NCBI GenBank assembly: GCA_937892835.1
Contig: CALBHM010000356.1
Span: forward strand, 1 to 24,436
Direction of reading: 5' to 3'
DNA: 24,436 bases
Origin: an uncultured Ruminococcus sp.
Lineage (GTDB): Bacteria > Bacillota > Clostridia > Oscillospirales > Acutalibacteraceae
Positions 1-8,704 of this stretch are shown one piece after another. The first letter of the stretch is position 1. Every line of letters begins with the position of its first letter. Position numbers and translations under genes: made by a program. Under the pieces are notes generated by a model. It was given only the letters and a program-made list of their open reading frames with translations, searched no databases and was not told the origin of the DNA.

Positions 1-2277
1 TTCAAAATATCCGCAGTCAACAACATACGGATCATCGGGTGCCTGGGACTTTGAAAGTCCGTTTGTGCCCGAAATATCAAAGGTTTCCGCACTCTGGCAG
101 TCTACATAAAGGTAGACATTCTGTGATTCGGGAATCTCATATTTGCGAACGATCGAACCGCTCTCGTTTACAGCGTCCTTATAATAAGTGAAGTTTTCCG
201 AGAGTAATGTATCGTCGTCTCTTATATTGTCGGTTCTGTAGGTCGTTGCCGGAATTTTTGTGAAAACATCACCGACATCGGTTGCTCTTGTCCAGTAATC
301 ATTTTGAATTTCAAACGGATTTGAACCTGACGGGCTCCACTTTTCAACCTCTTCGCTTACACAATATGCAAGCGGAAGATAATAGTTGTTTCTGTAAGCG
401 ACAAATCTGTCATTTTCCGCAACCTTTTCAAAAAGCTGCTCGTTCATCATCGAATCGTCATTGTTTACGAGATATTTCAGCGACATCATAGCATTGTAAA
501 CCGGTGTTTGCGGAGCGTAAATATAGCTGTTGATGTAGTTGCTGTTCAGGCCGAGATTGTGCTGAAGATTAGCGGATTTTTCATATGCCATTGAGGAGAA
601 AACGGAAACGCCGTTATAATTGAACCATGAAGCGTCCATAAGCGTGTTTATGTCCGTAAGTTCCATTCTGTATTTATCCGTACCCTCTACGGTATCAAGC
701 TTTTCCTTAAGCTCTCTGAACTCAGTATAGCCGTTGACAAAGTTCGGCTTTTGCTGGCTCATAACGAAATGGCTTGTATCGCTTATAGCTACCTCGGCAA
801 AGACACAGCACATAAGCAGAAGCGATACGGCCGACTGAGCAAAGTTTTTCTTCTTCATCAGTCCGAGAACAACTGTATAAACCGCAACAAAGGCGATGCT
901 GAGATATATTGAGGTCTCGGTAACATTCTTTGAGCCGAGTCTTTGAACAAGAACGGCAAAGAGTATCGTTGCAACGCCCGAACCGAGCAACGCTTTCGTT
1001 GAGAACGATTTGATATTGATAAGTGCCTTGTAGGCGATCGAGATAAGAACAAATGAATAAATAAATGAGAATCTGAACGGAAGGTCGTTCGGGAAATGGA
1101 AAGCATGAACAATATAATTGAGATAATTAAGGTTAAATCCGAGGAAGAAAACGGCGAGCAAAATGATATGCGCCGCACGTTCCTTGGCCTTAATCTTATC
1201 GCAGAAAATATAGAGCGGAACGAGCATAACGGTGATGATTCCACAATAAACATTGGGAAGGACATCCTCTCCGCTGCTTCTGATTGTCGGTTCGAGAGAT
1301 GTGAGATGATTTGCAAGGAAATCAAAAATATTGTTATAGAACTGATAATCGCTCGGGAATGTGCCCGACGTTGCGGAGCAAGCCTTGAGGCAGAAATATG
1401 TCGGCAGAAGTGCAACCGCAGCAAGTCCGACTGCCACAAAAGAGCCGAGGGTAAAGAGCAAGCCCGAGGTTACAAATCGGCTGTAGAAAACATTATCAAT
1501 TTTTCTGTTATATATTTCGCCGTCCTCGTCAACGTAAATTGGTTTGGTCGGAAGAATTTCCTTAATTGAGTAATTCGAGAAGAAGTAAACAAGGAAGTAG
1601 AGTACTGCGAAAATACAAATCATGTATGACATGTAATAGTTCGAGAAAAACGAAATCGCAAGCGTGACGATATAGAAAGTTGCCTTTTGCTTGTTAATTA
1701 TGCGCTCGATTCCGAGAACAACAAGCGGAAGCAGATACATTGCGTCAATCCACATTATGTTCCAATAATATGCGATGAAAAATCCGCAGAAAGCATAAAG
1801 AATGCCAAACGCCGAGATTGTGAAATCGTTCTTTCCATTTGACTTTTTGAGATAGTAAGCCATTGCCGCCGCAGCAAGGGCATTCTTGAGAAATACCATT
1901 GCGCCGATTGCTTCGGGAACGTTTTCGTGGCCGAAGAGCAGAACTATTAAGCCGCCTATCGGGCTGGAGAGGTAGTTGAAATAGTTGCCGAGGAAAGCTC
2001 CGCCGCCTCCGGAGTTCCACGAATAAAGCATGCTCTTAAGCTGGGTTATTCTGTCATAAAGCTCGGCGAAAAGCGGACCGTACTGATGGTAAAGATCCAT
2101 TCTCAGAACAGTCTTGTTCCCGAACGGGATAATATCAAAGCAATAATAAACCAGCAGCATAAGGACTGCGCTGCAAACGAACGCAAGTATTATATAAATA
2201 TTGCGGTCAAGAAATTTTGCAAGCTTTGAATCGGGATGCTTCTTTAAAAAGCTCTTTTTTGTTTTCAACGAACTCAT
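1..2277 (-). CDS. YfhO-family polytopic membrane protein (partial, C-terminus off the left edge)
   Basis: The minus frame is open from 2277 through position 1, giving about 759 codons of an incomplete protein. After a basic N-terminus (MSSLKTKKSFLKKH...) there is a long hydrophobic segment, then the stretch VLRMDLYHQYGPLFAEL, followed by many membrane helices and a soluble extracytoplasmic part. This layout and the early motif are typical of the YfhO family, which in Gram-positives is linked to glycosylation of cell-envelope polymers; that role is family knowledge, not visible here. Start choice: ATG at 2277 has GAGAGG only one base upstream, too close for normal initiation. An in-frame TTG at 2268 lies about 10 bases from the same Shine-Dalgarno and may be the true start. 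It is divergent from spoIIIA. Confidence 0.8.
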   Translation of the reverse strand, partial: MSSLKTKKSFLKKHPDSKLAKFLDRNIYIILAFVCSAVLMLLVYYCFDIIPFGNKTVLRMDLYHQYGPLFAELYDRITQLKSMLYSWNSGGGGAFLGNYFNYLSSPIGGLIVLLFGHENVPEAIGAMVFLKNALAAAAMAYYLKKSNGKNDFTISAFGILYAFCGFFIAYYWNIMWIDAMYLLPLVVLGIERIINKQKATFYIVTLAISFFSNYYMSYMICIFAVLYFLVYFFSNYSIKEILPTKPIYVDEDGEIYNRKIDNVFYSRFVTSGLLFTLGSFVAVGLAAVALLPTYFCLKACSATSGTFPSDYQFYNNIFDFLANHLTSLEPTIRSSGEDVLPNVYCGIITVMLVPLYIFCDKIKAKERAAHIILLAVFFLGFNLNYLNYIVHAFHFPNDLPFRFSFIYSFVLISIAYKALINIKSFSTKALLGSGVATILFAVLVQRLGSKNVTETSIYLSIAFVAVYTVVLGLMKKKNFAQSAVSLLLMCCVFAEVAISDTSHFVMSQQKPNFVNGYTEFRELKEKLDTVEGTDKYRMELTDINTLMDASWFNYNGVSVFSSMAYEKSANLQHNLGLNSNYINSYIYAPQTPVYNAMMSLKYLVNNDDSMMNEQLFEKVAENDRFVAYRNNYYLPLAYCVSEEVEKWSPSGSNPFEIQNDYWTRATDVGDVFTKIPATTYRTDNIRDDDTLLSENFTYYKDAVNESGSIVRKYEIPESQNVYLYVDCQSAETFDISGTNGLSKSQAPDDPYVVDCGYFE

Positions 2278-2330
2278 TCCTCTCTATTATGCAAAAATGG
2301 GGTACACTTTTCAAATTAATTTACCTTTAT

Positions 2331-2359
2331 ATATTACCACACAACAGACTATCTTTCAA
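2331..2359 (-). promoter_or_regulatory. Candidate sigma-A promoter of the YfhO-family gene
   Basis: On the minus strand, TTGAAA (2354-2359) and TAATAT (2331-2336) are separated by exactly 17 bases. They sit about 55 bases upstream of the coding start, inside the divergent gap to spoIIIAA. Confidence 0.5.
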
Positions 2360-2446
2360 TAAGCACCGCTGAAAATTCACACTTATTTTAAAACTTATCT
2401 GTTCTATTTCAGGACAAGAAGTCATAAGAAATAAATGGTGATAAAA

Positions 2447-3346
2447 ATGAGGCACGATAAAAAAGAAAAGCTTAATGTACTTTTAAAATATCTTCCCCCG
2501 ATTTTTGCTTCTCTTGCCGAAAAAGACACGGATTCTCTCTGCGAAATAAGGTTGAGAGCCGATAGGCCGGCTGTACTTGTCTATTCCGACCGAATGGATT
2601 TTATAACCAAAACAGGACGGCTCACCAATTTTTATTCAAATGACCTTTTCATGCCGACACGGCCTGAAACAGAAGAAATTTTTGTTCGGCTTTGCGGCTA
2701 TTCCGTTCACAGCCTGACCGATAACATTGCCGACGGATTTATACCTCTTGACGGCGGAATCAGAATCGGCGTTTACGGAACTGCGGTTGTCCGTGACGGT
2801 AAAATCACCTCTGTTCGCAACGTTGAGGGGCTTAATATCCGGATTCCGGCCGAGTATCATGGCTGTGCATTGCCGATTTATAACCGGCTTTTTCATGGTA
2901 GAACGCCGAATACGGTCATATGCGGCGCACCGATGTCGGGAAAGACTACCGTTTTGCGTGACCTTTGCCGTCTTATCTCTGATGAAGAACGCAAAAAAAT
3001 TGTTGTGATTGATGAGCGATGCGAAATGAGCGGCTATGACCTTGGCATAAACACGGATGTTTTGAAAAATTATCCTAAAGCGCAGGGCATAAGTATCGCC
3101 GTCCGCACACTCTCGCCCGATGTTGTTATCTGCGACGAGATCGGTTCGCTTAATGAGGCTGAGGAGCTTTGCTCGCTCGTCAACTGCGGCGTTAAATTCA
3201 TTGTTACAATGCACTGCTCGGAGCTTTATGAGTTAAGGCGCAGACCTCAGTTTACTCTGCTCAACGAAGCGGGAGCAGCCGAAGCCTGTGTTTTTCTCAG
3301 TGAAAAAGACTTTACGGTCAAAAAAATGTTGATGAACCGAAGCTGA
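2447..3346 (+). CDS. spoIIIAA: Stage III sporulation protein AA (SpoIIIAA), ATPase
   Basis: First gene of a complete spoIIIA operon. It encodes the cytoplasmic, secretion-type ATPase that is thought to energise the SpoIIIA-SpoIIQ channel between mother cell and forespore. The sequence shows a P-loop, GAPMSGKT (residues about 160-167), and a Walker B, VVICDEIG (DE at about 230-231), in a protein of about 299 residues, close to the usual size of about 305. An in-frame ATG at 2435 has no Shine-Dalgarno; ATG at 2447 has GGTGAT four bases upstream, so I prefer 2447. In Bacillus this operon is under sigma-E; I could not place a convincing sigma-E promoter here. Confidence 0.93.
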   Translation: MRHDKKEKLNVLLKYLPPIFASLAEKDTDSLCEIRLRADRPAVLVYSDRMDFITKTGRLTNFYSNDLFMPTRPETEEIFVRLCGYSVHSLTDNIADGFIPLDGGIRIGVYGTAVVRDGKITSVRNVEGLNIRIPAEYHGCALPIYNRLFHGRTPNTVICGAPMSGKTTVLRDLCRLISDEERKKIVVIDERCEMSGYDLGINTDVLKNYPKAQGISIAVRTLSPDVVICDEIGSLNEAEELCSLVNCGVKFIVTMHCSELYELRRRPQFTLLNEAGAAEACVFLSEKDFTVKKMLMNRS

Positions 3347-3357
3347 AAGGGAAAACG

Positions 3358-3858
3358 ATGAAAATATTATCACTTATTACAATGGGACTTGCCTGTGCCA
3401 TGATTGGGCGATACGTAGCATACAGATTGAGCCGACGGGTTCGCATACTCGAAAAAATTGCACTTATGTTCGAGATAGCGGAAAATGAAATTCGATTTCT
3501 CAATCGTCCGACATTTGAACTGATTGAATTGCTCAGCAAAAAGGATGAGCTGGCCGAGCTTGTGTTTTTAAAAAAATGCCTTGATCACGCAAATGACGGC
3601 AGAGACATTAACGACGCATGGGTACAAGCGATTCATGAATCGGAAAATATTGACGGAGAGGACGCCTGTATTCTCTATTCGTTCGGCGAAAGCTTGGGGC
3701 GAAGCGATGCCGACGGTCAGATTGCAAGCTGTCGATATCACGAAAAGCTAACAGAGGAACGGCTCGCAGAAGCCCGTGAAAAACGCAAGCATTATGCTTC
3801 GCTTGCCTGCGGACTGGGAATGCTCTCCGGCATCGGAGTTTTTATAATATTATTTTAG
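3358..3858 (+). CDS. spoIIIAB: Stage III sporulation protein AB (SpoIIIAB)
   Basis: The 166-residue protein has an N-terminal membrane segment (MKILSLITMGLACAMIG), a charged alpha-helical middle and a C-terminal hydrophobic segment (SLACGLGMLSGIGVFIILF). The motif around FGESLGRSDADGQ is typical of SpoIIIAB. It starts 11 bases after spoIIIAA with AAAGGG as ribosome-binding site. In the secretion-system analogy it resembles a GspF-like inner membrane platform protein. Confidence 0.9.
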   Translation: MKILSLITMGLACAMIGRYVAYRLSRRVRILEKIALMFEIAENEIRFLNRPTFELIELLSKKDELAELVFLKKCLDHANDGRDINDAWVQAIHESENIDGEDACILYSFGESLGRSDADGQIASCRYHEKLTEERLAEAREKRKHYASLACGLGMLSGIGVFIILF

Positions 3859-3867
3859 GAGCGAAAT

Positions 3868-4056
3868 ATGGAACTGGTAATCAAAATTGCGGCGATCGGA
3901 ATTATTGTAGCCGTGCTTCAGCAAATTCTCAGCCGTTCGGGTCGTGACGAATATGCAATGCTCGTTGTACTCGCAGGCTTAATTGCCGTCGTTGCAATGC
4001 TGATTCCCGAGCTTAAGGAGCTTTATTCCTCGGCAACCTCCGTTATGGGCTTTTGA
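3868..4056 (+). CDS. spoIIIAC: Stage III sporulation protein AC (SpoIIIAC)
   Basis: A 62-residue, almost entirely hydrophobic protein with two membrane helices (VIKIAAIGIIVAVLQQIL and MLVVLAGLIAVVAMLIP). Length and position between AB and AD fit SpoIIIAC. AGGAGC precedes the start. AC, AD and AE are thought to form the membrane part of the mother-cell channel. Confidence 0.9.
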   Translation: MELVIKIAAIGIIVAVLQQILSRSGRDEYAMLVVLAGLIAVVAMLIPELKELYSSATSVMGF

Positions 4057-4057
4057 T

Positions 4058-4447
4058 ATGGAAGTTGTTAAGTTTGCACTGGTCGGCATAATATGCGCCG
4101 TACTCGTTGTGGTCGTCCGGCAGCAGAGGCCCGAGCTTGCGGTTATTGTTCAGCTCGCCGGTATAATTGTTCTTGCGATTCTTTCAATAGAATATATGAA
4201 AAATATTTTCGCTGAAACGGACGGGCTGTTCTCGGAGGTTGAATTCCTGAATGACGGTTATCTTGAACTGCTCGTCAAGATCCTCGGTATTGCCGTCGTG
4301 ACAAAAATCGGTTCGGATATCTGCAAGGACAGTGCCAATTCTGCGTTGGCAACAGTCGTTGAGCTTGTCGGCAAGGCTGTCATTCTTGCCATGTGCCTTT
4401 CGCTGATAAAAACGCTCGCAGAAATTTCAAAGGGGCTGCTTAAATAA
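4058..4447 (+). CDS. spoIIIAD: Stage III sporulation protein AD (SpoIIIAD)
   Basis: A 129-residue protein with about four membrane helices, starting one base after the spoIIIAC stop, so probably translationally coupled. The segments VKFALVGIICAVLVVVVR, IVQLAGIIVLAILSIEYM and the conserved-looking KIGSDICKDSANSALA fit SpoIIIAD, in both size (about 130 residues) and operon position. Confidence 0.9.
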   Translation: MEVVKFALVGIICAVLVVVVRQQRPELAVIVQLAGIIVLAILSIEYMKNIFAETDGLFSEVEFLNDGYLELLVKILGIAVVTKIGSDICKDSANSALATVVELVGKAVILAMCLSLIKTLAEISKGLLK

Positions 4448-4448
4448 A

Positions 4449-5558
4449 ATGAAGATTAAAAAAATATTGGGAATAATTATATTTTTTATCGTTACTATAT
4501 TTTTGTTTTCTGTTTCGTCATATGCCAAAAGCTATGCCGACGATGTGAGAGAAATATATGATTCTCTTGATTCCGAAACTCAGGAGCTTTTGAAAGATAT
4601 CGGTGCAGATACAGCCGATTTCGATTCCATGTTCGGGGTTACTCCGAAAAAAATTTGGACACTGACAAAGAAGCTTGTTACCGGAAATATTGAAGCACCG
4701 ACACGTTCCGCCGTTCGCCTCGTCGCTGTAATAATCTTAATTGCAATCTTTGAATGTTTTGCTCCTGAGGACACAAGAATTAAAACTATAGTCGGCATTG
4801 TCGGAACCCTGATTTGTGTGATATCGGTGATTTCACCGCTTTCGACCGCAATCAGCTCCGCCGTTTCATCAATAACGGTCGGCGAAAAGCTGATGCTTGC
4901 TCTGATTCCAGTGCTCGCTGCCGTTGTTACCGTTACAGGTAATCCGACGCTTGCCGCAAGCTTCCAGTCGATAGCCTTCGCCGGGGCGCAAATCATCTCG
5001 GGAATTTCCAACGGCTACATTGTTCCTATTGTAGGTGCAGTTATGGCTCTTGACGTAACGGGTTCGATTATGCCGTCGTTTAAACTCGGCGGGATAACCT
5101 CATTAATAAAGAAAACCGTAACCACCGTGCTGACCTTTGTTTCGACGCTTTTTGTGTCTTTCCTCGGTATCAAGGGAGCTCTCGCCAATGCCGCAGATAC
5201 AGTTGCTTCAAAGGGAATAAAGCTCGTCATAAGCTCGGCCGTTCCCATTGTAGGCGGTGCGCTGAGCGAAGCGTATTCGGGAATAATCGGAAGCCTTGTG
5301 CTCGTCAAAAGCACGATCGGAATTTTCGGAATAGCCGCTGTTGCGCTGATTAATTTGCCGTCATGCTTACAGCTTCTTTTTTGGATTTTTGCACTGAGAC
5401 TTTCTGCGGCAATCGGAGAACTTTTCAATCAGCAAAATATCGCCGAGCTTCTGCGTGCGCTTGCGTCGTCGCTCACGCTTTTGAATGTGGTTTTGCTTTT
5501 TAATGCGGTGCTTTTTATTATTTCAACGGCACTTATTCTTGTAATAAAGGCGGGATAA
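4449..5558 (+). CDS. spoIIIAE: Stage III sporulation protein AE (SpoIIIAE)
   Basis: A 369-residue protein with an N-terminal signal-like segment (KKILGIIIFFIVTIFLFS...SYA), a short polar region (residues about 28-75), then seven or eight membrane helices rich in Ala, Ile, Ser and Val. It starts one base after spoIIIAD. The size fits the family (about 390-400 residues), and it is the largest membrane component of the SpoIIIA complex. Confidence 0.92.
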   Translation: MKIKKILGIIIFFIVTIFLFSVSSYAKSYADDVREIYDSLDSETQELLKDIGADTADFDSMFGVTPKKIWTLTKKLVTGNIEAPTRSAVRLVAVIILIAIFECFAPEDTRIKTIVGIVGTLICVISVISPLSTAISSAVSSITVGEKLMLALIPVLAAVVTVTGNPTLAASFQSIAFAGAQIISGISNGYIVPIVGAVMALDVTGSIMPSFKLGGITSLIKKTVTTVLTFVSTLFVSFLGIKGALANAADTVASKGIKLVISSAVPIVGGALSEAYSGIIGSLVLVKSTIGIFGIAAVALINLPSCLQLLFWIFALRLSAAIGELFNQQNIAELLRALASSLTLLNVVLLFNAVLFIISTALILVIKAG

Positions 5559-5559
5559 A

Positions 5560-6024
5560 ATGAACGAGATAAAGCAATGGACATTCGGAATAACGATTTC
5601 CGCAATCGTCGGGGCTGTTATTCTTTTTCTCGCTCCCGAGGGAGCGACGGAAAAGCTTGTTCGTGCGGCGGTTTCTCTTTTTCTTATGTGTGCAATCCTC
5701 AGTCCGTTCCTTTCAAACGCCGACCCGATGAAAATTCTCAACGGTATTGAATTGCCGGAGACTCAATCTGTTCCGTCTGCAAACGATGAAGCGGCCGAGC
5801 ATTTGCAAAACGAAATTAAAGAAAAAATTTCCGACATTCTTGAAGAATGCGGAATAAAAAATGCGGACATACGCATAAGTATCAATATAGAGAACGGCAA
5901 TGAAATGAAGATTGAAAGCGTGCAAATTTTTGCAGAAAAAAGTTATGAAAATCAATTTGAAATTGCCGAAAAAAATTTAAAAAATCAGTTGGGAATTGAA
6001 ACGAAAATCGGGGTGAAAAAATGA
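5560..6024 (+). CDS. spoIIIAF: Stage III sporulation protein AF (SpoIIIAF)
   Basis: The 154-residue protein has two N-terminal membrane helices (ITISAIVGAVILFLAP and LVRAAVSLFLMCAILSPFL) and a soluble C-terminal part predicted to form a small alpha/beta ring-building-type domain. It starts one base after spoIIIAE and overlaps spoIIIAG by four bases (ATGA), which suggests coupled translation. Confidence 0.9.
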   Translation: MNEIKQWTFGITISAIVGAVILFLAPEGATEKLVRAAVSLFLMCAILSPFLSNADPMKILNGIELPETQSVPSANDEAAEHLQNEIKEKISDILEECGIKNADIRISINIENGNEMKIESVQIFAEKSYENQFEIAEKNLKNQLGIETKIGVKK

Positions 6025-6548
6025 AAAAAGCCGTTGAAAAAATTCTCGAAAAAATTAAACATGATAAAAAAATCGCAGCGATAGTTTGTGTCGGTTTGGC
6101 TGGAATAATCTTGCTGACTTTGTCCGAGATTATGCCAACAAAAAACGATACAAATGAAAAAAGCCACAAAGAACCGGCAACAGATATCCGTGACAGCTAT
6201 GAGGAGGATATTGAGAAGCGATTGACCTCTATCGTCTCGGCAATCAACGGTGCAGGCCGCACCGAGGTCATGGTTACGCTCGCTTCGGGCGACGAAAACG
6301 TGTACGCCGTCAAGGAAAAAATCAACGACGGGTCAAAGGAACGTGAATATATAGTAATTGATTCCGACAACAACGAATCGGGACTTCTTCTAAAGGTTAT
6401 TGAGCCTGAAATCCGGGGCGTTGCAATAGTCTGTGAGGGTGCAGACTCCGCAAATGTCAGGCAGGAAATTGTTTCAACGGTTTCCGCCGTTCTGGGAATC
6501 AGCACAAATCGGATAAGCATTGCAAAAATTAAACCGACATCGGAATAA
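6021..6548 (+). CDS. spoIIIAG: Stage III sporulation protein AG (SpoIIIAG), channel ring protein
   Basis: The 175-residue protein has a basic start, one membrane helix (IAAIVCVGLAGIILLTL, about residues 18-35), a polar linker and a C-terminal domain with alternating strand and helix (GAGRTEVMVTLASG, PEIRGVAIVCEGADS, STVSAVLGISTNRISI). This matches SpoIIIAG, which forms a large oligomeric ring in the intermembrane space; the secretin-like ring-building fold is family knowledge. Confidence 0.92.
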   Translation: MKKAVEKILEKIKHDKKIAAIVCVGLAGIILLTLSEIMPTKNDTNEKSHKEPATDIRDSYEEDIEKRLTSIVSAINGAGRTEVMVTLASGDENVYAVKEKINDGSKEREYIVIDSDNNESGLLLKVIEPEIRGVAIVCEGADSANVRQEIVSTVSAVLGISTNRISIAKIKPTSE

Positions 6549-6565
6549 CATATCGGAGGTTAGTG

Positions 6566-7108
6566 ATGAACATGATAATCAAAAAGAAGCAATTAGTTTC
6601 AGTCGCACTTGTGCTGACGCTCTCGGCAGCAGTTTTTGTGAACTGGTATTTTGCACGTCCGGGAGTTAAATCGACAATCGACACAAGCAAAACAACCGCC
6701 AACCGTCAGGTGGAAAACCTCGGCGATGCACAATATGTTTCAGCAACGACAGCGGCGTCGGAAACTATGGCAGACTTTAAAGTGAAGCGTGAAGCGGCAC
6801 ACGATGAGGCGAAGGAAACTCTTAATGCTGTTATAAAAGATGCAAAGTCCGAGTCGGAGGCGGCGGAAGAAGCTGCTGAGGCTTTAGCGGAGCTTTCAAA
6901 GGCAATCAAAAGCGAAGCCGATCTCGAAAATCTTATCACGGCGAAGATTTCAAACGAGTGCCTTGTTATAATCGACGGAGATGTTTGTCAGGTGATTGTC
7001 GGCAAAGGTGTTCTGACCGATAATGTTTCGCTGCAAATCAAAGATCTTGTAATCAATCAGGCAAAAATCCCGGCAAAAAATATAACAATAGTTGAGCTGA
7101 AAAAATAG
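6566..7108 (+). CDS. spoIIIAH: Stage III sporulation protein AH (SpoIIIAH)
   Basis: The 180-residue protein has one N-terminal membrane helix (KKKQLVSVALVLTLSAAVFVNWYFA), a long Ala/Glu-rich helical region and a C-terminal small domain (ECLVIIDGDVCQVIVGKGVL). SpoIIIAH meets forespore SpoIIQ across the intermembrane space. ATG at 6566 is chosen because GGAGG lies six bases upstream; an in-frame GTG three bases earlier is less likely. It is the last gene of the operon, followed directly by a terminator. Confidence 0.93.
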   Translation: MNMIIKKKQLVSVALVLTLSAAVFVNWYFARPGVKSTIDTSKTTANRQVENLGDAQYVSATTAASETMADFKVKREAAHDEAKETLNAVIKDAKSESEAAEEAAEALAELSKAIKSEADLENLITAKISNECLVIIDGDVCQVIVGKGVLTDNVSLQIKDLVINQAKIPAKNITIVELKK

Positions 7109-7121
7109 TTATATGAAAGCA

Positions 7122-7157
7122 ACAACCTCCCCTAAAAAAGAGGAGGTTGTATTTTTA
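7122..7157 (+). terminator. Intrinsic terminator of the spoIIIA operon
   Basis: ACAACCTCC (7122-7130) pairs perfectly with GGAGGTTGT (7142-7150), giving a nine-base-pair stem with an 11-base loop, then ATTTTTA. It lies 13 bases after the spoIIIAH stop. Read in reverse it also follows the convergent MATE gene, but without a clean T tract on that side. Confidence 0.85.
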
Positions 7158-8525
7158 TTCCGTTTGATCGTTTCTGATTGGTTTAATTATTCTCTTATAC
7201 AGTACAACGAAGCAGGTGATCGACACGACGGATGCAGCGAAGTCGGCGATTGAATATGACCACCAAACGAGGTTGTCGTTGCCGATTGAAAGGCCGTATC
7301 TCGCAAGCACATAAGCAACGGGAATGAGCACGACAAGCTGACGGATAAACGAGCTTATCATTGAAAAAATGCTCTTTCCGAATGACTGGAATACGCCGCT
7401 GAGGGCTATATTTGCTCCCGCAAAAAGGAAGCTAACGCTGATTATTTTCAGCGCCGGAATACCGATTCTGAGCATTTCCGGGGTTGCCGAGAAAAATCCG
7501 AGCAAAACCTTTGGCAATGCAAAGAAAAGAATTGCGCCGATAATGCTGAACGCCTCTGCATACACGACCGAAAGCTTGATAGTCTTTATCATACGGTGTT
7601 TCTTCATTGCGCCGTAGTTGTAGGCGATTATCGGTATAACGCCGTTGTTGAGGCCGAATATCGGCATACAAATGAAGCTGTTGAGCTTGAAAAATGCGCC
7701 AAAAACGTTGACCGAAAGCTCCTTGCCGAGCGTATATGCAATGAGAATTTTGTTCATGAAATATGTCATGACGGAGCCGATTGCAACCATGAGAATCGAC
7801 GGAACGCCGATTTTGTAAATCTCACCGATGAAGCGTCCACTCGGTTTAAACTTCTTGAAATCAAGGTGAAGATCGGGGTTCTTGCGGCGGTTGAAATAAA
7901 CGGCAAGTATAAAAGCAATAATTTGTCCGATAACCGTTGCGATTGCTGCACCTCGAACACCCATTTTGAATACGAAAATGAATACCGGGTCAAGAATGAT
8001 GTTGATAATTGCACCGACACCTTGAGTTATCATCGTGTAAAAGGTTCTGCCCGTTGACTGTAAAAGTCGCTCGTACATAATCTCGAAGAAAATGCCGAAG
8101 CTTGCGCCGCAGCAAACCTGAAGATACTTTGTGCCTTCGTCGATGATATACTGTACGGAAGTCTGAGAGCTGATGAAAAGTCTTGAGCCGAACACACCGA
8201 AAAGGAAAAATGCTATTGAGCTGAGCAGGGCAAGAAAAACGCCGTTCTCGGCAATTTTATTCGCACGCTCACCGTTCTTTTCGCCGAGCGCACGAGAGAT
8301 GAGCGCATTAACGCCGACAGCCGTACCTGTTGCGAAGCCTATCATGAGGTTCTGCGCAGGGAATGAAAGTGAAACTGCCGTGAGTGACTCTTGGTTGACC
8401 ATGGCGACGAAAACCGAGTCAACAATGTTATACAACGCCTGAACGAGCATAGAAATTATCATCGGCAGCGACATGTTGATAATAAGTTTGTTTACGGGCA
8501 TAACGCCCATTTTGTTTTCTTCCAA
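7155..8525 (-). CDS. MATE-family multidrug/cation-coupled exporter
   Basis: The 456-residue protein has about 12 membrane helices and a typical MATE N-terminus: LIINMSLPMIISMLVQALYN then VDSVFVA, with a second half-repeat starting near FGLNNGVIPIIAYNYGA. MATE proteins export drugs or metabolites using a proton or sodium gradient; the substrate cannot be inferred. Start choice: an ATG at 8549 lies before the Shine-Dalgarno, while a TTG at 8525 sits five bases after AAAGGAGAGG (8531-8540), so TTG is the likely start. It is convergent with spoIIIA, and no neighbour suggests a substrate. Confidence 0.9.
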   Translation of the reverse strand: MEENKMGVMPVNKLIINMSLPMIISMLVQALYNIVDSVFVAMVNQESLTAVSLSFPAQNLMIGFATGTAVGVNALISRALGEKNGERANKIAENGVFLALLSSIAFFLFGVFGSRLFISSQTSVQYIIDEGTKYLQVCCGASFGIFFEIMYERLLQSTGRTFYTMITQGVGAIINIILDPVFIFVFKMGVRGAAIATVIGQIIAFILAVYFNRRKNPDLHLDFKKFKPSGRFIGEIYKIGVPSILMVAIGSVMTYFMNKILIAYTLGKELSVNVFGAFFKLNSFICMPIFGLNNGVIPIIAYNYGAMKKHRMIKTIKLSVVYAEAFSIIGAILFFALPKVLLGFFSATPEMLRIGIPALKIISVSFLFAGANIALSGVFQSFGKSIFSMISSFIRQLVVLIPVAYVLARYGLSIGNDNLVWWSYSIADFAASVVSITCFVVLYKRIIKPIRNDQTE

Positions 8526-8552
8526 AACGTCCTCTCCTTTCGTTTGCATGCT

Positions 8553-8561
8553 ATTATAACA
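8553..8561 (-). promoter_or_regulatory. Candidate extended -10 promoter of the MATE gene
   Basis: On the minus strand TGTTATAAT occupies these positions: a consensus -10 (8553-8558) with an upstream TG. No good -35 is present at 16-18 bases, which fits an extended -10 promoter. It lies about 28 bases upstream of the TTG start. Confidence 0.5.
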
Positions 8562-8646
8562 TATTATGAAGCGATTTGCTATACAAAGTTCACAAATAGT
8601 AATACATATATTTTGTGCAGAATTGCAAGATATAATGTGGTGAATG

Positions 8647-8686
8647 TATAAAAACAGCCGCAGTGGAATAAAACACCGTGGCTGTC
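8647..8686 (-). terminator. Intrinsic terminator of the arginine operon
   Basis: Read on the minus strand, ACAGCCACGGTG pairs with CACTGCGGCTGT (12 positions, one mismatch and one G-U) around a loop of about eight bases, followed by TTTTTA. It lies about 20 bases after the argD stop. Confidence 0.8.
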
Positions 8687-8704
8687 ATTTGTTATAATAA
8701 TAAG

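Noticed and set aside
1096..1569. Plus-strand frame of 157 codons
   Set aside because: It lies opposite a continuous membrane-protein frame (YfhO family) and has no family resemblance or ribosome-binding site.
2405..2434. Sigma-E-like promoter (CTATTT, 13 bases, CATAAGAAAT) before spoIIIAA
   Set aside because: The match is loose, and the -10 would lie only about 14 bases from the start codon, leaving almost no 5' leader.
2636..3214. Minus-strand frame of 192 codons opposite spoIIIAA
   Set aside because: It is antisense to a clearly conserved ATPase gene and its translation resembles no protein.
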